Program-made: the position numbers and the translations under genes | Notes under the pieces: generated by a model | Told to the model about the DNA's origin: nothing | What the model saw: the letters and a program-made list of their open reading frames with translations, nothing else | The model's database searches: none | Shown: in pieces, positions 7,679 through 14,835 of the stretch | How the letters are laid out: each line of letters starts with the position of its first letter | How positions within the stretch are numbered: the first letter of the stretch is position 1 | Source of the DNA: an uncultured Actinomycetes bacterium | Lineage (GTDB): Bacteria > Actinomycetota > Acidimicrobiia > Acidimicrobiales > RAAP-2 | Assembly: GCA_903826715.1 (NCBI GenBank) | Contig: CAIKFN010000065.1 | Location: forward strand, 1-21,656 | DNA length: 21,656 bases | Reading direction: 5' to 3'

Positions 7679-9235
7679 ATGGAACACTCAATGTCTGAAC
7701 GTTTGGCTGAACTAGAAGCTCTAAAGTCCGAAGCTCGTCTAGCTGGTGGTGAAAAAGCGATTGAGAGACACCGCGCCAAAGGCAAGATGACTGCTCGTGA
7801 GCGCATTGAGTATCTTCTCGATGAAGGCACATTCCAAGAACTCGACATGCTTAATCGTCACTATGCATCTGGCATGGGTCTTGAGGATTCACGACCTTTT
7901 ACTGATGGTGTTATCACAGGTTTTGGGAAAGTTGACGGACGAAAGGTTTGCGTCTACTCACAAGACTTCACAGTTTTCGGTGGTGCTCTTGGAGAAACTC
8001 ACGGTGAGAAGATCCAAAAAATTATGGACCTCGCCATTTCGATGGGGCTTCCAATTGTTGGTCTGAATGATGGTGCAGGTGCTCGTATCCAAGAAGGTGT
8101 GGCAGCTCTAAATGCATACGGTGGAATTTTCTATCGCAACGTGCAAGCATCTGGTGTCGTTCCACAAATTTCCGTAATTCTCGGGCCATGCGCTGGCGGC
8201 GGTGTTTATTCGCCAGCCCTCACAGACTTTATTTTCATGGTTCGAGACACAAGTCACATGTTCATTACTGGGCCTGACGTTGTAAAGACCGTTACTGGTG
8301 AAGATGTGACCCTCGAAGAACTTGGTGGTGCAATGACGCACGCAACTAAGTCAGGTGTTGCTAATTTCGTGTTCCCAGACGAACAGAGTGTTTTGGACGA
8401 AGTTCGTTACCTTCTCTCATTCCTTCCAGCGAACAACATGGAAGAGGCTCCACGAATTCTTACTGGTGACCCAGCGGACCGACTCTGTGAAGAGCTGCGT
8501 GACATCCTGCCAACATCTGCGAACGTGCCTTATGACATGAAGAAGGTAATAACGGCAGTAGTCGACGATGGCGACTACATGGAAGTTAGTGCAGCATTTG
8601 CACCGCAAATCACCTGCGGCTTCGCCCGCATTGATGGTCATACCGTTGGCCTTGTTTCAAACCAGCCCCAGGTTCTTGCTGGAGTGCTCGATATTGACTC
8701 AAGTGAAAAAGCTGCACGTTTTGTTCGCACGTGTGATGCGTTCAACATTCCACTTATCTCCTTCGTTGATGTTCCTGGATTTATGCCAGGCGTTGATCAG
8801 GAATACAGTGGCATCATTCGTCACGGTGCAAAGTTGCTCTACGCATTCTGTGAAGCAACAGTTCCTCGCATCTCGGTTGTAACTCGTAAGGCATACGGTG
8901 GCGCATACGTAGTTATGAACTCCAAGTCAATTGGGGCTGATCTCGCGTTTGCTTGGCCAACTGCAGAGCTTGCTGTAATGGGCTCGGCTGGTGCAGTTGA
9001 AATTGTTCACCGTCGTGACTTAGCAAATGCTGAGAATCCTGATGAACTTCGCGCACAGCTAGTTGATGACTACGAAGAGCGATATGCAAATCCTTACATT
9101 GCTGCAGCACGTGGGTTCATTGATGATGTCATTGACCCAGCTGAAACACGTGTGATTCTCGCTCGCTCACTTGACTTACTTCGAGGCAAGCGCGAAGACT
9201 TACCAAAACGCAAGCATGGAAACGTTCCACTGTGA
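7679..9235 (+). CDS. pccB: Acyl-CoA (propionyl-CoA) carboxylase beta subunit, carboxyltransferase
   Basis: Carboxyltransferase subunit of a biotin-dependent acyl-CoA carboxylase. It transfers CO2 from carboxybiotin on an alpha subunit encoded elsewhere to an acyl-CoA, typically propionyl-CoA to methylmalonyl-CoA. At 518 aa it is of normal length, with two crotonase-like halves. The oxyanion-hole glycines are in GPCAGGGVYSPALTDF and GAGARIQEG (N half) and in KAYGGAYVVM (C half). Residue 411 in GGAYVVM is Val, where propionyl-CoA-specific enzymes have Asp, so the substrate range may be wider. The start could be ATG 7679 (chosen for its spacing to a TAGCCT box), ATG 7691, or TTG 7670; only a few residues differ. 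A 59-codon gene overlaps its stop by 3 bases. Confidence 0.93.
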   Translation: MEHSMSERLAELEALKSEARLAGGEKAIERHRAKGKMTARERIEYLLDEGTFQELDMLNRHYASGMGLEDSRPFTDGVITGFGKVDGRKVCVYSQDFTVFGGALGETHGEKIQKIMDLAISMGLPIVGLNDGAGARIQEGVAALNAYGGIFYRNVQASGVVPQISVILGPCAGGGVYSPALTDFIFMVRDTSHMFITGPDVVKTVTGEDVTLEELGGAMTHATKSGVANFVFPDEQSVLDEVRYLLSFLPANNMEEAPRILTGDPADRLCEELRDILPTSANVPYDMKKVITAVVDDGDYMEVSAAFAPQITCGFARIDGHTVGLVSNQPQVLAGVLDIDSSEKAARFVRTCDAFNIPLISFVDVPGFMPGVDQEYSGIIRHGAKLLYAFCEATVPRISVVTRKAYGGAYVVMNSKSIGADLAFAWPTAELAVMGSAGAVEIVHRRDLANAENPDELRAQLVDDYEERYANPYIAAARGFIDDVIDPAETRVILARSLDLLRGKREDLPKRKHGNVPL

Positions 9236-9411
9236 GCAACGGGCTCACTCCACGACCAGAGTTGTCACTAGAAGACGTTGCGGCAGTTATCGCTGCAGCA
9301 CAGAATCACTTTGCTCAACGAGCTAAAGGTGTTCCTGATGTTTCACCAGTGTGGCGATTTTCAGGTCGATGGTTTAGCACTCAAACGCTCACGAATAGAC
9401 GCTCTCTGTAA
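9232..9411 (+). CDS. Small 59-aa protein, candidate acyl-CoA carboxylase epsilon subunit
   Basis: This short frame opens with GTG at 9232, overlapping the carboxylase beta stop in a GTGA junction exactly like dnaX-recR, and ends with TAA at 9411, directly abutting the convergent ecm stop. The product begins MSNGLTPRPELSLEDVAAV and has a predicted helix over about 11-31 (LSLEDVAAVIAAAQNHFAQR). A linker (GVPDVSP) and a tryptophan-containing tail (VWRFSGRWF, 40-48) follow. The size, the helix-plus-Trp layout and the coupled position resemble the small epsilon subunits of actinobacterial acyl-CoA carboxylases (for example PccE/AccE), which stimulate activity. The typical N-terminal RVVRG-like strand is not obvious, so the family call is inference; that the frame is a real gene is better supported. 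Confidence 0.6.
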   Translation: MSNGLTPRPELSLEDVAAVIAAAQNHFAQRAKGVPDVSPVWRFSGRWFSTQTLTNRRSL

Positions 9412-11379
9412 CTAGAGGGATGCTTCTACAAGACTTAATAGGTCACTCATTATTGCGCTGAGTGAGAAATCTTTTGGTGTGTAGATTGCGGCGACACCCT
9501 TTTGCTTGAGTGCTTCACCATCTTCATTCGGAATAATTCCACCAACAATTACCTTGGCTTCAACTCCTGCAGCGTTCAGTCCACTAATGACACGTGACAC
9601 AAGCTCAATATGTGAACCGGAAAGAATTGAAATTCCTACGATGTCGACGTCTTCGTCTCGTGCGGCAGCAACAATTTCTTCAGGTGAAAGTCGGATGCCT
9701 TGGTAGACAACTTCGAACCCGGCGTCTCGTGCAGCAACTGCAATCTGCTCCGCACCATTTGAGTGACCGTCAAGCCCTGGTTTCGCGACCAGTAACTTTG
9801 GTGGTGTGCCTCGTTTGGCCTGCACTGCTTTTGAGCGTGCCACAAGCAACGCAAAATCATCACCACGATTGCTTATCCCGCCGCGAACACCAGTAGGAGC
9901 ACGGTATTCACCATAAACATCTCGCAGGGCTCCAGCCCATTCTCCGGTGGTGCCTCCCGCCTTAGCAAGTGCGATTGTTGGGATCATGATGTTGTCTTCA
10001 GGTTTTGAACTTATGGCGACACGAGTTAGTTCTTGTAGCGCTGTGCGAACAGCATTCTCGTCACGGTTAGCGCGCCACTTTTCAACGTCGTCAATCATTT
10101 CTCGTTCGACTTTAGGATCTACGGTCATGATTGCTTCGAGTGATGATCCGCTAGTAAGTGGTGACTCGGTGGTTTCAGTGAACTTGTTCACACCAACAAC
10201 CACTTGCTCACCAGACTCAATGCGGGCAACTCGCTCAGCTTGGCTCGCAACTAAGCGACTCTTAAGTTCTTCAATAGCAGCGAATGCTCCGCCAAGACTG
10301 ATGACGTCATCGAGTTCGTTCTTCACCGCTTCGGTTAATTCGTGGACCTTGGCTTCCATTACGTGCGAACCCGCAAAGATATCGGGGTATTCGAGTAAGT
10401 CACTTTCGTAAGCGAGTACTTGTTGCATTCGAAGACTCCACTGCTGGTCCCAAGGGCGAGGAAGCCCTAGTGCTTCGTTCCACGCTGGTAGCTGGATTGA
10501 GCGCGCACGTGCATCGGCTGAGAGAGATACACCAAGCATTTCAAGAACAATTCGCTGAACGTTGTTTTCAGGCTGTTGTTCAGTGAGCCCGAGTGAGTTC
10601 ACTTGAACGCCGTATCTAAAGCGACGAAGTGCAGGGTCTTCAACCCCGTAGCGGGTTCGACAAATCTCATCCCACATTGCGGTAAAGGTTCGCATCTTGG
10701 CGATTTCTTCAATGAAGCGCACTCCAGCGTTTACAAAGAATGAAATCCTCCCAACAACTTGCGGCATCTGTTCAGGCGTAACTTTTCCAGAATCACGTAC
10801 AGCATCAAGAACGTCGATTGCGGTTGCTAGGGCGTAGGCAACTTCTTGTACAGGGGTGCATCCAGCTTCTTGGAGGTGGTAACTGCAGATGTTGATTGGG
10901 TTCCACTTAGGGACGTTGTTGATGCCATAAGCAATCATGTCAACAATGAGTCGACGCGATGGCTCAGGTGCATAAATAAATGTGCCTCGGCTGAGGTATT
11001 CCTTCACAATGTCGTTCTGTGTAGTTCCTTGCAGCTTGTTGAATGCAACACCTTGTTCTTCTGCGAGCGCAAGGTAAAGACCCCACAGCCAAGCAGCTGT
11101 TGCATTGATGGTCATTGAGGTATTGATTTCGCCAACGGGGATCTGGTCAAGGAGTTGGCGCATGTGGCCTAAGTGCGCAACGGGCACACCGACTTTTCCA
11201 ACTTCGCCCGCGGCGGCTGGATCGTCTGGGTCGTAGCCAGTCTGTGTTGGAAGATCAAAGGCGATAGAAAGTCCTGTTTGCCCCTTAGCAAGGTTGCCCC
11301 GGTAGAGCTCATTTGATTTAACGGCTGTTGAGTGCCCCGAGTAGGTGCGTATTACCCATGGTTTTGTGCGCTCAGCCAT
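9412..11379 (-). CDS. ecm: Ethylmalonyl-CoA mutase (B12-dependent, MeaA type)
   Basis: Adenosylcobalamin enzyme that rearranges (2R)-ethylmalonyl-CoA to (2S)-methylsuccinyl-CoA. The 655-aa protein combines an N-terminal TIM-barrel mutase domain with a C-terminal cobalamin domain. The cobalamin domain shows GLDGHSNGAEQ with axial Asp537-x-His539, SILSGSH, and VGGIIPN. The substrate-region motif reads FDLPTQTGYDPD, as in Ecm/MeaA, whereas methylmalonyl-CoA mutase large subunits have ATHRGYDSD; this favours Ecm. The start at 11379 has a GGAGG site 4 bases upstream and gives MAERTKPWVIRTYSGHST as in homologues. The longer frame to 11454 would overlap hbd. It follows hbd by 16 bases and is probably in the same operon. 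Methylmalonyl-CoA mutase is the alternative call, less likely. Confidence 0.9.
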   Translation of the reverse strand: MAERTKPWVIRTYSGHSTAVKSNELYRGNLAKGQTGLSIAFDLPTQTGYDPDDPAAAGEVGKVGVPVAHLGHMRQLLDQIPVGEINTSMTINATAAWLWGLYLALAEEQGVAFNKLQGTTQNDIVKEYLSRGTFIYAPEPSRRLIVDMIAYGINNVPKWNPINICSYHLQEAGCTPVQEVAYALATAIDVLDAVRDSGKVTPEQMPQVVGRISFFVNAGVRFIEEIAKMRTFTAMWDEICRTRYGVEDPALRRFRYGVQVNSLGLTEQQPENNVQRIVLEMLGVSLSADARARSIQLPAWNEALGLPRPWDQQWSLRMQQVLAYESDLLEYPDIFAGSHVMEAKVHELTEAVKNELDDVISLGGAFAAIEELKSRLVASQAERVARIESGEQVVVGVNKFTETTESPLTSGSSLEAIMTVDPKVEREMIDDVEKWRANRDENAVRTALQELTRVAISSKPEDNIMIPTIALAKAGGTTGEWAGALRDVYGEYRAPTGVRGGISNRGDDFALLVARSKAVQAKRGTPPKLLVAKPGLDGHSNGAEQIAVAARDAGFEVVYQGIRLSPEEIVAAARDEDVDIVGISILSGSHIELVSRVISGLNAAGVEAKVIVGGIIPNEDGEALKQKGVAAIYTPKDFSLSAIMSDLLSLVEASL

Positions 11380-11383
11380 ATAA

Positions 11384-11388
11384 CCTCC
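11384..11388 (-). promoter_or_regulatory. Shine-Dalgarno site deciding the ecm start
   Basis: The minus strand reads GGAGG, 4 bases before the ATG at 11379, within the 16-base gap after the hbd stop. Confidence 0.7.
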
Positions 11389-11395
11389 GGGGCCT

Positions 11396-12250
11396 CTATC
11401 GACCGTAGTCGAAGAATCCGCTGCCAGTCTTTCGACCAAGTTTCCCAGCTCCAACTAATTCTTGCAACATTGGTCGCGGCTTGAAGTTTTCTTCTCCAGA
11501 ATCTGCATACAGCGCTTCCAAAATCGAAAGTGATGTGTCGAGGCCAACGAGGTCGAGAAGAGCGAATGGGCCCATTGGGAAACCACATCCACCCTTCATG
11601 GCAATGTCAATTCCTTCTCGAGAAGCAACGCCTTCTTCTAAGAGGCGAATTGCGTTGTTGAGGTATGGGAAGAGAAGAGCGTTAACAATGAATCCAGCGA
11701 CATCTTTAACTTCCACCGGTTCTTTGCCACATGACTTGGCAAACTCAGTGACACGATTAATTGTCTCATCGCTGGAACAAGTTGCTCGAACAATTTCAAC
11801 AAGTGACATGGTGTTGGCTGGATTGAAGAAGTGAACACCACAAACCAGCTCACCGCGGTTTGTTTGCGCAGCGAGTTCCAGGACAGAAAGCGTTGAAGTG
11901 TTCGTTGCTAGAACGGCGTCCTTGTTGATTGTTTCGTCGAGCTCTTTAAAGATCTGCTTCTTAACTTCAAGGTTTTCAACTACTGACTCAATGATGAGAT
12001 CACAGTCTTTGAGGTCGGAGAGATTGGTAGTTGCACTTACTCGAGCACGAATCTGGTCAGCGTCTTCTTGTGAGCGCTTACCTTTTTCAACTTGTTTCGC
12101 GAGAGCCTTTTCGAGACCTGCCAACATTTTGTTGGCTGTTTCTTGTGAACGACTCCTGAGAAGAACTGTGGCGCCAGCTGCAGCAGAAACTTCAGCGATG
12201 CCACTACCCATAATGCCTGAACCTAAAATGCCAACTTTTGTGAATGTCAT
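11396..12250 (-). CDS. hbd: 3-hydroxybutyryl-CoA dehydrogenase
   Basis: NAD(P)-dependent dehydrogenase interconverting acetoacetyl-CoA and (S)-3-hydroxybutyryl-CoA. The 284-aa length is typical of stand-alone Hbd enzymes. The Rossmann dinucleotide motif is GILGSGIMGSGIAE near the N terminus. The catalytic His-Glu pair lies in GVHFFNPANTMSLVEIV, and the C-terminal dimerisation domain carries GFIVNALLFPYLNNAI and PMGPFALLDLVGLDT. It is not the short-chain PhaB type, so a (3S)-specific crotonase would be needed to reach crotonyl-CoA for CcrA; none is in this window. A TAACCT box 6 bases upstream of the ATG indicates its own leaderless promoter, while ecm follows in the same direction. Confidence 0.95.
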   Translation of the reverse strand: MTFTKVGILGSGIMGSGIAEVSAAAGATVLLRSRSQETANKMLAGLEKALAKQVEKGKRSQEDADQIRARVSATTNLSDLKDCDLIIESVVENLEVKKQIFKELDETINKDAVLATNTSTLSVLELAAQTNRGELVCGVHFFNPANTMSLVEIVRATCSSDETINRVTEFAKSCGKEPVEVKDVAGFIVNALLFPYLNNAIRLLEEGVASREGIDIAMKGGCGFPMGPFALLDLVGLDTSLSILEALYADSGEENFKPRPMLQELVGAGKLGRKTGSGFFDYGR

Positions 12251-12256
12251 TTCAGA

Positions 12257-12262
12257 AGGTTA
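12257..12262 (-). promoter_or_regulatory. Putative -10 box of hbd (leaderless)
   Basis: The minus strand reads TAACCT, ending 6 bases before the ATG at 12250. It lies in the 50-base gap between the cyclophilin stop and hbd and would drive hbd-ecm. Confidence 0.55.
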
Positions 12263-12300
12263 CTTGGCAGTAGGTGTGGCCATCCACTCTGTTTTAAGAC

Positions 12301-12852
12301 TTATACCTCAGCAATAGTTACTGACTGAATGACCACATCTTCTTGGGGGCGTCCGCTGCCTGTGCCAATAGCGTCAATCGCTGCAACAACGTCAAGGCCC
12401 TTAACAACTTTGCCAAAGAGTGCGTAGAGCGGAGGGAGTCGCATCCCGTCGGGGCCAGAAATTACAAAGAACTGAGATCCATTGGTATCAGGCCCTGCAT
12501 TAGCCATTGCGAGTGATCCAAGTTCGTAACGGCCTGCTTTTGGGAGTTCGTCTTTGAATCGGTATCCAGGGCCACCGGCGCCAGTGCCAGTTGGGTCTCC
12601 ACCTTGAAGAACGAAACCAGGGATCACGCGGTGAAAAACAATTCCATCGTAGTAATGCCAACGCGCCAAGTAAACAAAACTGTTTACGGTGTTTGGTGCG
12701 CCAACTGCGTCAAGAACAATTTCTAGTGTTCCTTTTGATGTGACCATTGTTGCTGTGTAATTCTTCGCTGGATCGATGATCGTCGGTGGAGCAGCGTCAA
12801 ACTTCTGTCGCTGCGCACTTGATCCGTCGGCATTTGGAATATTGTCGCTCAT
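12301..12852 (-). CDS. Cyclophilin-type peptidyl-prolyl cis-trans isomerase
   Basis: Cyclophilin that catalyses proline cis-trans isomerisation during protein folding. The 183-aa protein has about 35 N-terminal residues, polar and possibly disordered, followed by the domain. Key residues are seen in FHRVIPGFVLQGGDP (catalytic Arg, Phe and Gln), MANAGPDTNGSQFFV, and LYALFGKVVKG, where Tyr replaces the His of cyclophilin A as in several bacterial members. No signal peptide or membrane segment is seen, so it is likely cytoplasmic. It starts 2 bases after the FKBP stop, with an AAGGG site about 6 bases upstream of its ATG, indicating an operon of two unrelated isomerase families. Confidence 0.95.
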   Translation of the reverse strand: MSDNIPNADGSSAQRQKFDAAPPTIIDPAKNYTATMVTSKGTLEIVLDAVGAPNTVNSFVYLARWHYYDGIVFHRVIPGFVLQGGDPTGTGAGGPGYRFKDELPKAGRYELGSLAMANAGPDTNGSQFFVISGPDGMRLPPLYALFGKVVKGLDVVAAIDAIGTGSGRPQEDVVIQSVTIAEV

Positions 12853-12854
12853 GG

Positions 12855-13553
12855 TTAACCCTTCGCCGCTGGAGTGACCTTCAAGAGGTCAACTATGAAT
12901 ACGAGCGTATCGTTTGATCCAATTCCTGAAGGAGGGGTTGTGCCATAGCCAAGCGATGCAGGGATGATGAGCTCACGGCGTCCACCTTCGCGCATGCCAG
13001 GAATTCCTAAGTCCCATCCCTGGATTACTTGTCCAACACCAAGAGTGAAGCTAAACGGTTGTGAAGTCCAAGATGACTGAACAACTTTGTGAGTTGAGTA
13101 TGTTGCGAGTACATACTGCATCTGGAGTGTGTCGCCAGCCTTTGCAACTGCGCCAGTTCCAGTAATCAGGTCACTTGACTCCATCTGGGTAGGCGCCGCG
13201 CTAGTTGGAACAGTCACAGTTGGCGCAACACCAGTCTTTCCTGCAGCGGAGCGATCTGCAGCAGGAATCTGCGGGAACGATGAAGTGGTTGGTGCAATTG
13301 TTGTTGTGGTTGCAGAGTTACTGCTCGTTGTTGTTGTTGGCGCCATTGTTGTTGTAGTCGCAAGAGTCGTTGTCGTTGTCGTCGTCGTTGTGCCCCCTGA
13401 GAAAAGAGCAAACCCAGTACCTAGAACAATCACTGCAACTATGACAATGATGATCCATCGACGAACCATTTGACGCCTTTTGGACTCACGCTGGAGTCGC
13501 TCCATTTTTTCGCGGCGTGCCGCTTTTTGTCGTTCACGTTTAGTAGTAGCCAT
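12855..13553 (-). CDS. Membrane-anchored FKBP-type peptidyl-prolyl isomerase with Thr-rich linker
   Basis: A 232-aa protein in three parts. First comes a strongly basic N-terminal segment (residues 5-32, rich in Arg/Lys/Gln), then one transmembrane helix (about 33-51). The basic side should stay in the cytoplasm, putting the rest outside. Next is a Thr/Ser/Pro-rich linker at 55-92 with runs of up to nine Thr. Last is an FKBP domain at about 125-230 with GVGQVIQGWDLGIPGM, REGGRRELIIP and LGYG. The usual FDSS of the active site reads VQSS here, so the conserved Asp is replaced; activity may be altered. The N-terminal KRERQKAARREK segment resembles leaders of other actinobacterial isomerases. 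A TAAAGT box ends 6 bases upstream of the ATG. Confidence 0.92.
   Translation of the reverse strand: MATTKRERQKAARREKMERLQRESKRRQMVRRWIIIVIVAVIVLGTGFALFSGGTTTTTTTTTLATTTTMAPTTTTSSNSATTTTIAPTTSSFPQIPAADRSAAGKTGVAPTVTVPTSAAPTQMESSDLITGTGAVAKAGDTLQMQYVLATYSTHKVVQSSWTSQPFSFTLGVGQVIQGWDLGIPGMREGGRRELIIPASLGYGTTPPSGIGSNDTLVFIVDLLKVTPAAKG
13278..13391 (-). repeat. Low-complexity Thr-codon tract in the FKBP linker
   Basis: The coding strand is dominated by ACA/ACG/ACT triplets encoding Thr runs at residues 55-63, 66-69, 73-76 and 82-85. Mixed codon use suggests selection on the protein rather than simple triplet slippage, although length may vary between strains. Confidence 0.8.
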
Positions 13554-13559
13554 GAAGCG

Positions 13560-13565
13560 ACTTTA
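13560..13565 (-). promoter_or_regulatory. Putative -10 box of the FKBP gene (leaderless)
   Basis: The minus strand reads TAAAGT, ending 6 bases before the ATG at 13553. It is divergent from the lysC box at 13597-13602. Confidence 0.55.
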
Positions 13566-13596
13566 CTAGGCCTTTAAGGGGGTAGAAGCCCTCAAC

Positions 13597-13602
13597 TAGA
13601 AT
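13597..13602 (+). promoter_or_regulatory. Putative -10 box of lysC (leaderless)
   Basis: TAGAAT ends 6 bases before the ATG at 13609. This favours ATG 13609 over the immediately preceding in-frame GTG at 13606. Confidence 0.55.
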
Positions 13603-13608
13603 TGCGTG

Positions 13609-14826
13609 ATGGCTCTTGTGGTTCAAAAGTACGGTGGAACGTCAGTAGGCGATGCTGAACGTATTCGTGCTGTTGCCAGTCATGTTGCAAAGACCCGTGC
13701 TGCGGGAAATGAAGTTGTCGTTGTCGTATCAGCAATGGGTAAATTTACCGATGATTTGATCAAATTGGCTGACCAAGTTTCTCCAACACGCCCACCACGT
13801 GAACTCGACATGCTCCTTACAGCTGGTGAGCGCATCTCAATGGCCCTTGTATCTATGGCGCTTGCCGACCAGGGAGTGCAGTCGGCCTCATTCACTGGCT
13901 CTCAGGCGGGCATTATTACTGACACCGATCACACCAGAGCAAAAATTCTTGAGATGCGTCCAGAGCGTATTCGTGAAGCAATTGATGCTGGAATGGTTCC
14001 TGTTGTTGCAGGTTTCCAGGGTGTGTCAACAGATCACGATATCACCACGCTTGGTCGCGGAGGATCAGACGTAACTGCTGTTGCGCTCGCGGCTGCACTC
14101 GGTGCAGACGTATGCGAAATCTACACCGACGTAACAGGTGTGTATACCGCCGACCCTCGTGTTGTTCCCAAGGCGCATCAGCTAGACAAAATTTCTTTTG
14201 ATGAAATGATGGAAATGGCAGCGACTGGCGGCCGAGTACTCATGTTGCGTTCAGTTGAATTTGCACGTCGCCACGGCGTGCCGTTACATGTTCGATCAAG
14301 TTTTACCTGGGAACCAGGGACTTGGATTGTGGAGGAGGACCCCACTATGGAAGAAGCAGTTGTTACCGCAATTACCGACGACACGTCTGAGGCAAAAATC
14401 ACGGTTGGTGGTGTACCCGACAAGCCGGGTATCGCTGCGAAGTTATTCCGTGCACTCGCCAATGAAGGCATCAACGTTGACATGATTGTCCAGAACACCG
14501 GCGCCAACGGGCTGACCGACATTTCGTTTACCGTTGCTCTCACTGACCTTGAGAGCGCAACTGATGTATGCGAAAAAGTAAAAAGCGTAATTGGTGCTGC
14601 ATCAGTGGCCACGGACAACAACATTGGACGTGTTTCCATTGTTGGCGCTGGTATGAAGTCAAGCGCTGGGGTTACGGCTCTGATGTTTGAAACACTTTCA
14701 AATAATGGAATCAACATTGAAATGATTTCAACGAGCTCAATTCGAATTTCTTGTGTTCTTCGCGCAGACAAGGTTGGAGACGCTGTTCGTTTCCTTCACA
14801 CTGCGTTTGGGCTAGACGCGAACTAG
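13609..14826 (+). CDS. lysC: Aspartokinase, alpha subunit
   Basis: Phosphorylates aspartate to aspartyl phosphate, the first step towards lysine, threonine, methionine and diaminopimelate for peptidoglycan. The 405-aa protein has an amino-acid kinase domain (KYGGTSVGD at 7-15, GERISM, FQG, TTLGRGGSDVTA, YTDVTGVYTADPR) and two C-terminal ACT domains from about residue 260, which normally bind feedback inhibitors. ATG 13609 is chosen because the TAGAAT box is spaced 6 bases from it. An in-frame internal start with a strong ribosome site encodes a separate beta chain. asd follows 9 bases downstream, the usual actinobacterial pairing. Confidence 0.96.
   Translation: MALVVQKYGGTSVGDAERIRAVASHVAKTRAAGNEVVVVVSAMGKFTDDLIKLADQVSPTRPPRELDMLLTAGERISMALVSMALADQGVQSASFTGSQAGIITDTDHTRAKILEMRPERIREAIDAGMVPVVAGFQGVSTDHDITTLGRGGSDVTAVALAAALGADVCEIYTDVTGVYTADPRVVPKAHQLDKISFDEMMEMAATGGRVLMLRSVEFARRHGVPLHVRSSFTWEPGTWIVEEDPTMEEAVVTAITDDTSEAKITVGGVPDKPGIAAKLFRALANEGINVDMIVQNTGANGLTDISFTVALTDLESATDVCEKVKSVIGAASVATDNNIGRVSIVGAGMKSSAGVTALMFETLSNNGINIEMISTSSIRISCVLRADKVGDAVRFLHTAFGLDAN
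14331..14338 (+). promoter_or_regulatory. Internal Shine-Dalgarno site for aspartokinase beta
   Basis: GGAGGAGG sits 8 bases before an in-frame ATG at 14347 inside lysC. It is the strongest ribosome binding site in the window. Confidence 0.75.
14347..14826 (+). CDS. Aspartokinase beta subunit from nested in-frame start
   Basis: Initiation at ATG 14347 would give a 159-aa chain identical to residues 247-405 of LysC, consisting of the two ACT domains only. It begins MEEAVVTAITDDTSEAK, very like the beta subunit of Corynebacterium glutamicum aspartokinase, which is likewise made from an internal start of lysC and forms an alpha2-beta2 enzyme with feedback control. The start lies in frame with lysC and is preceded by GGAGGAGG with 8-base spacing. 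Leaderless translation of the full-length chain and Shine-Dalgarno translation of the beta chain would use different initiation modes on one transcript. That the beta chain is made is inference from this match. Confidence 0.75.
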   Translation: MEEAVVTAITDDTSEAKITVGGVPDKPGIAAKLFRALANEGINVDMIVQNTGANGLTDISFTVALTDLESATDVCEKVKSVIGAASVATDNNIGRVSIVGAGMKSSAGVTALMFETLSNNGINIEMISTSSIRISCVLRADKVGDAVRFLHTAFGLDAN

Positions 14827-14829
14827 ACT
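14824..14829 (+). promoter_or_regulatory. Putative -10 box of asd overlapping the lysC stop
   Basis: TAGACT begins with the TAG stop codon of lysC and ends 6 bases before the asd ATG at 14836, matching the window-wide leaderless layout. Confidence 0.5.
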
Positions 14830-14835
14830 CATCCC

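Noticed and set aside
9947..10411. 154-codon frame antisense to ecm
   Set aside because: Ser/Thr-rich low-information protein opposite conserved mutase sequence; a shadow frame.
14178..14771. 197-codon frame antisense to lysC
   Set aside because: It lies fully opposite a well-conserved gene, and its composition is what the complement of lysC codons would give. No promoter or ribosome site supports it.
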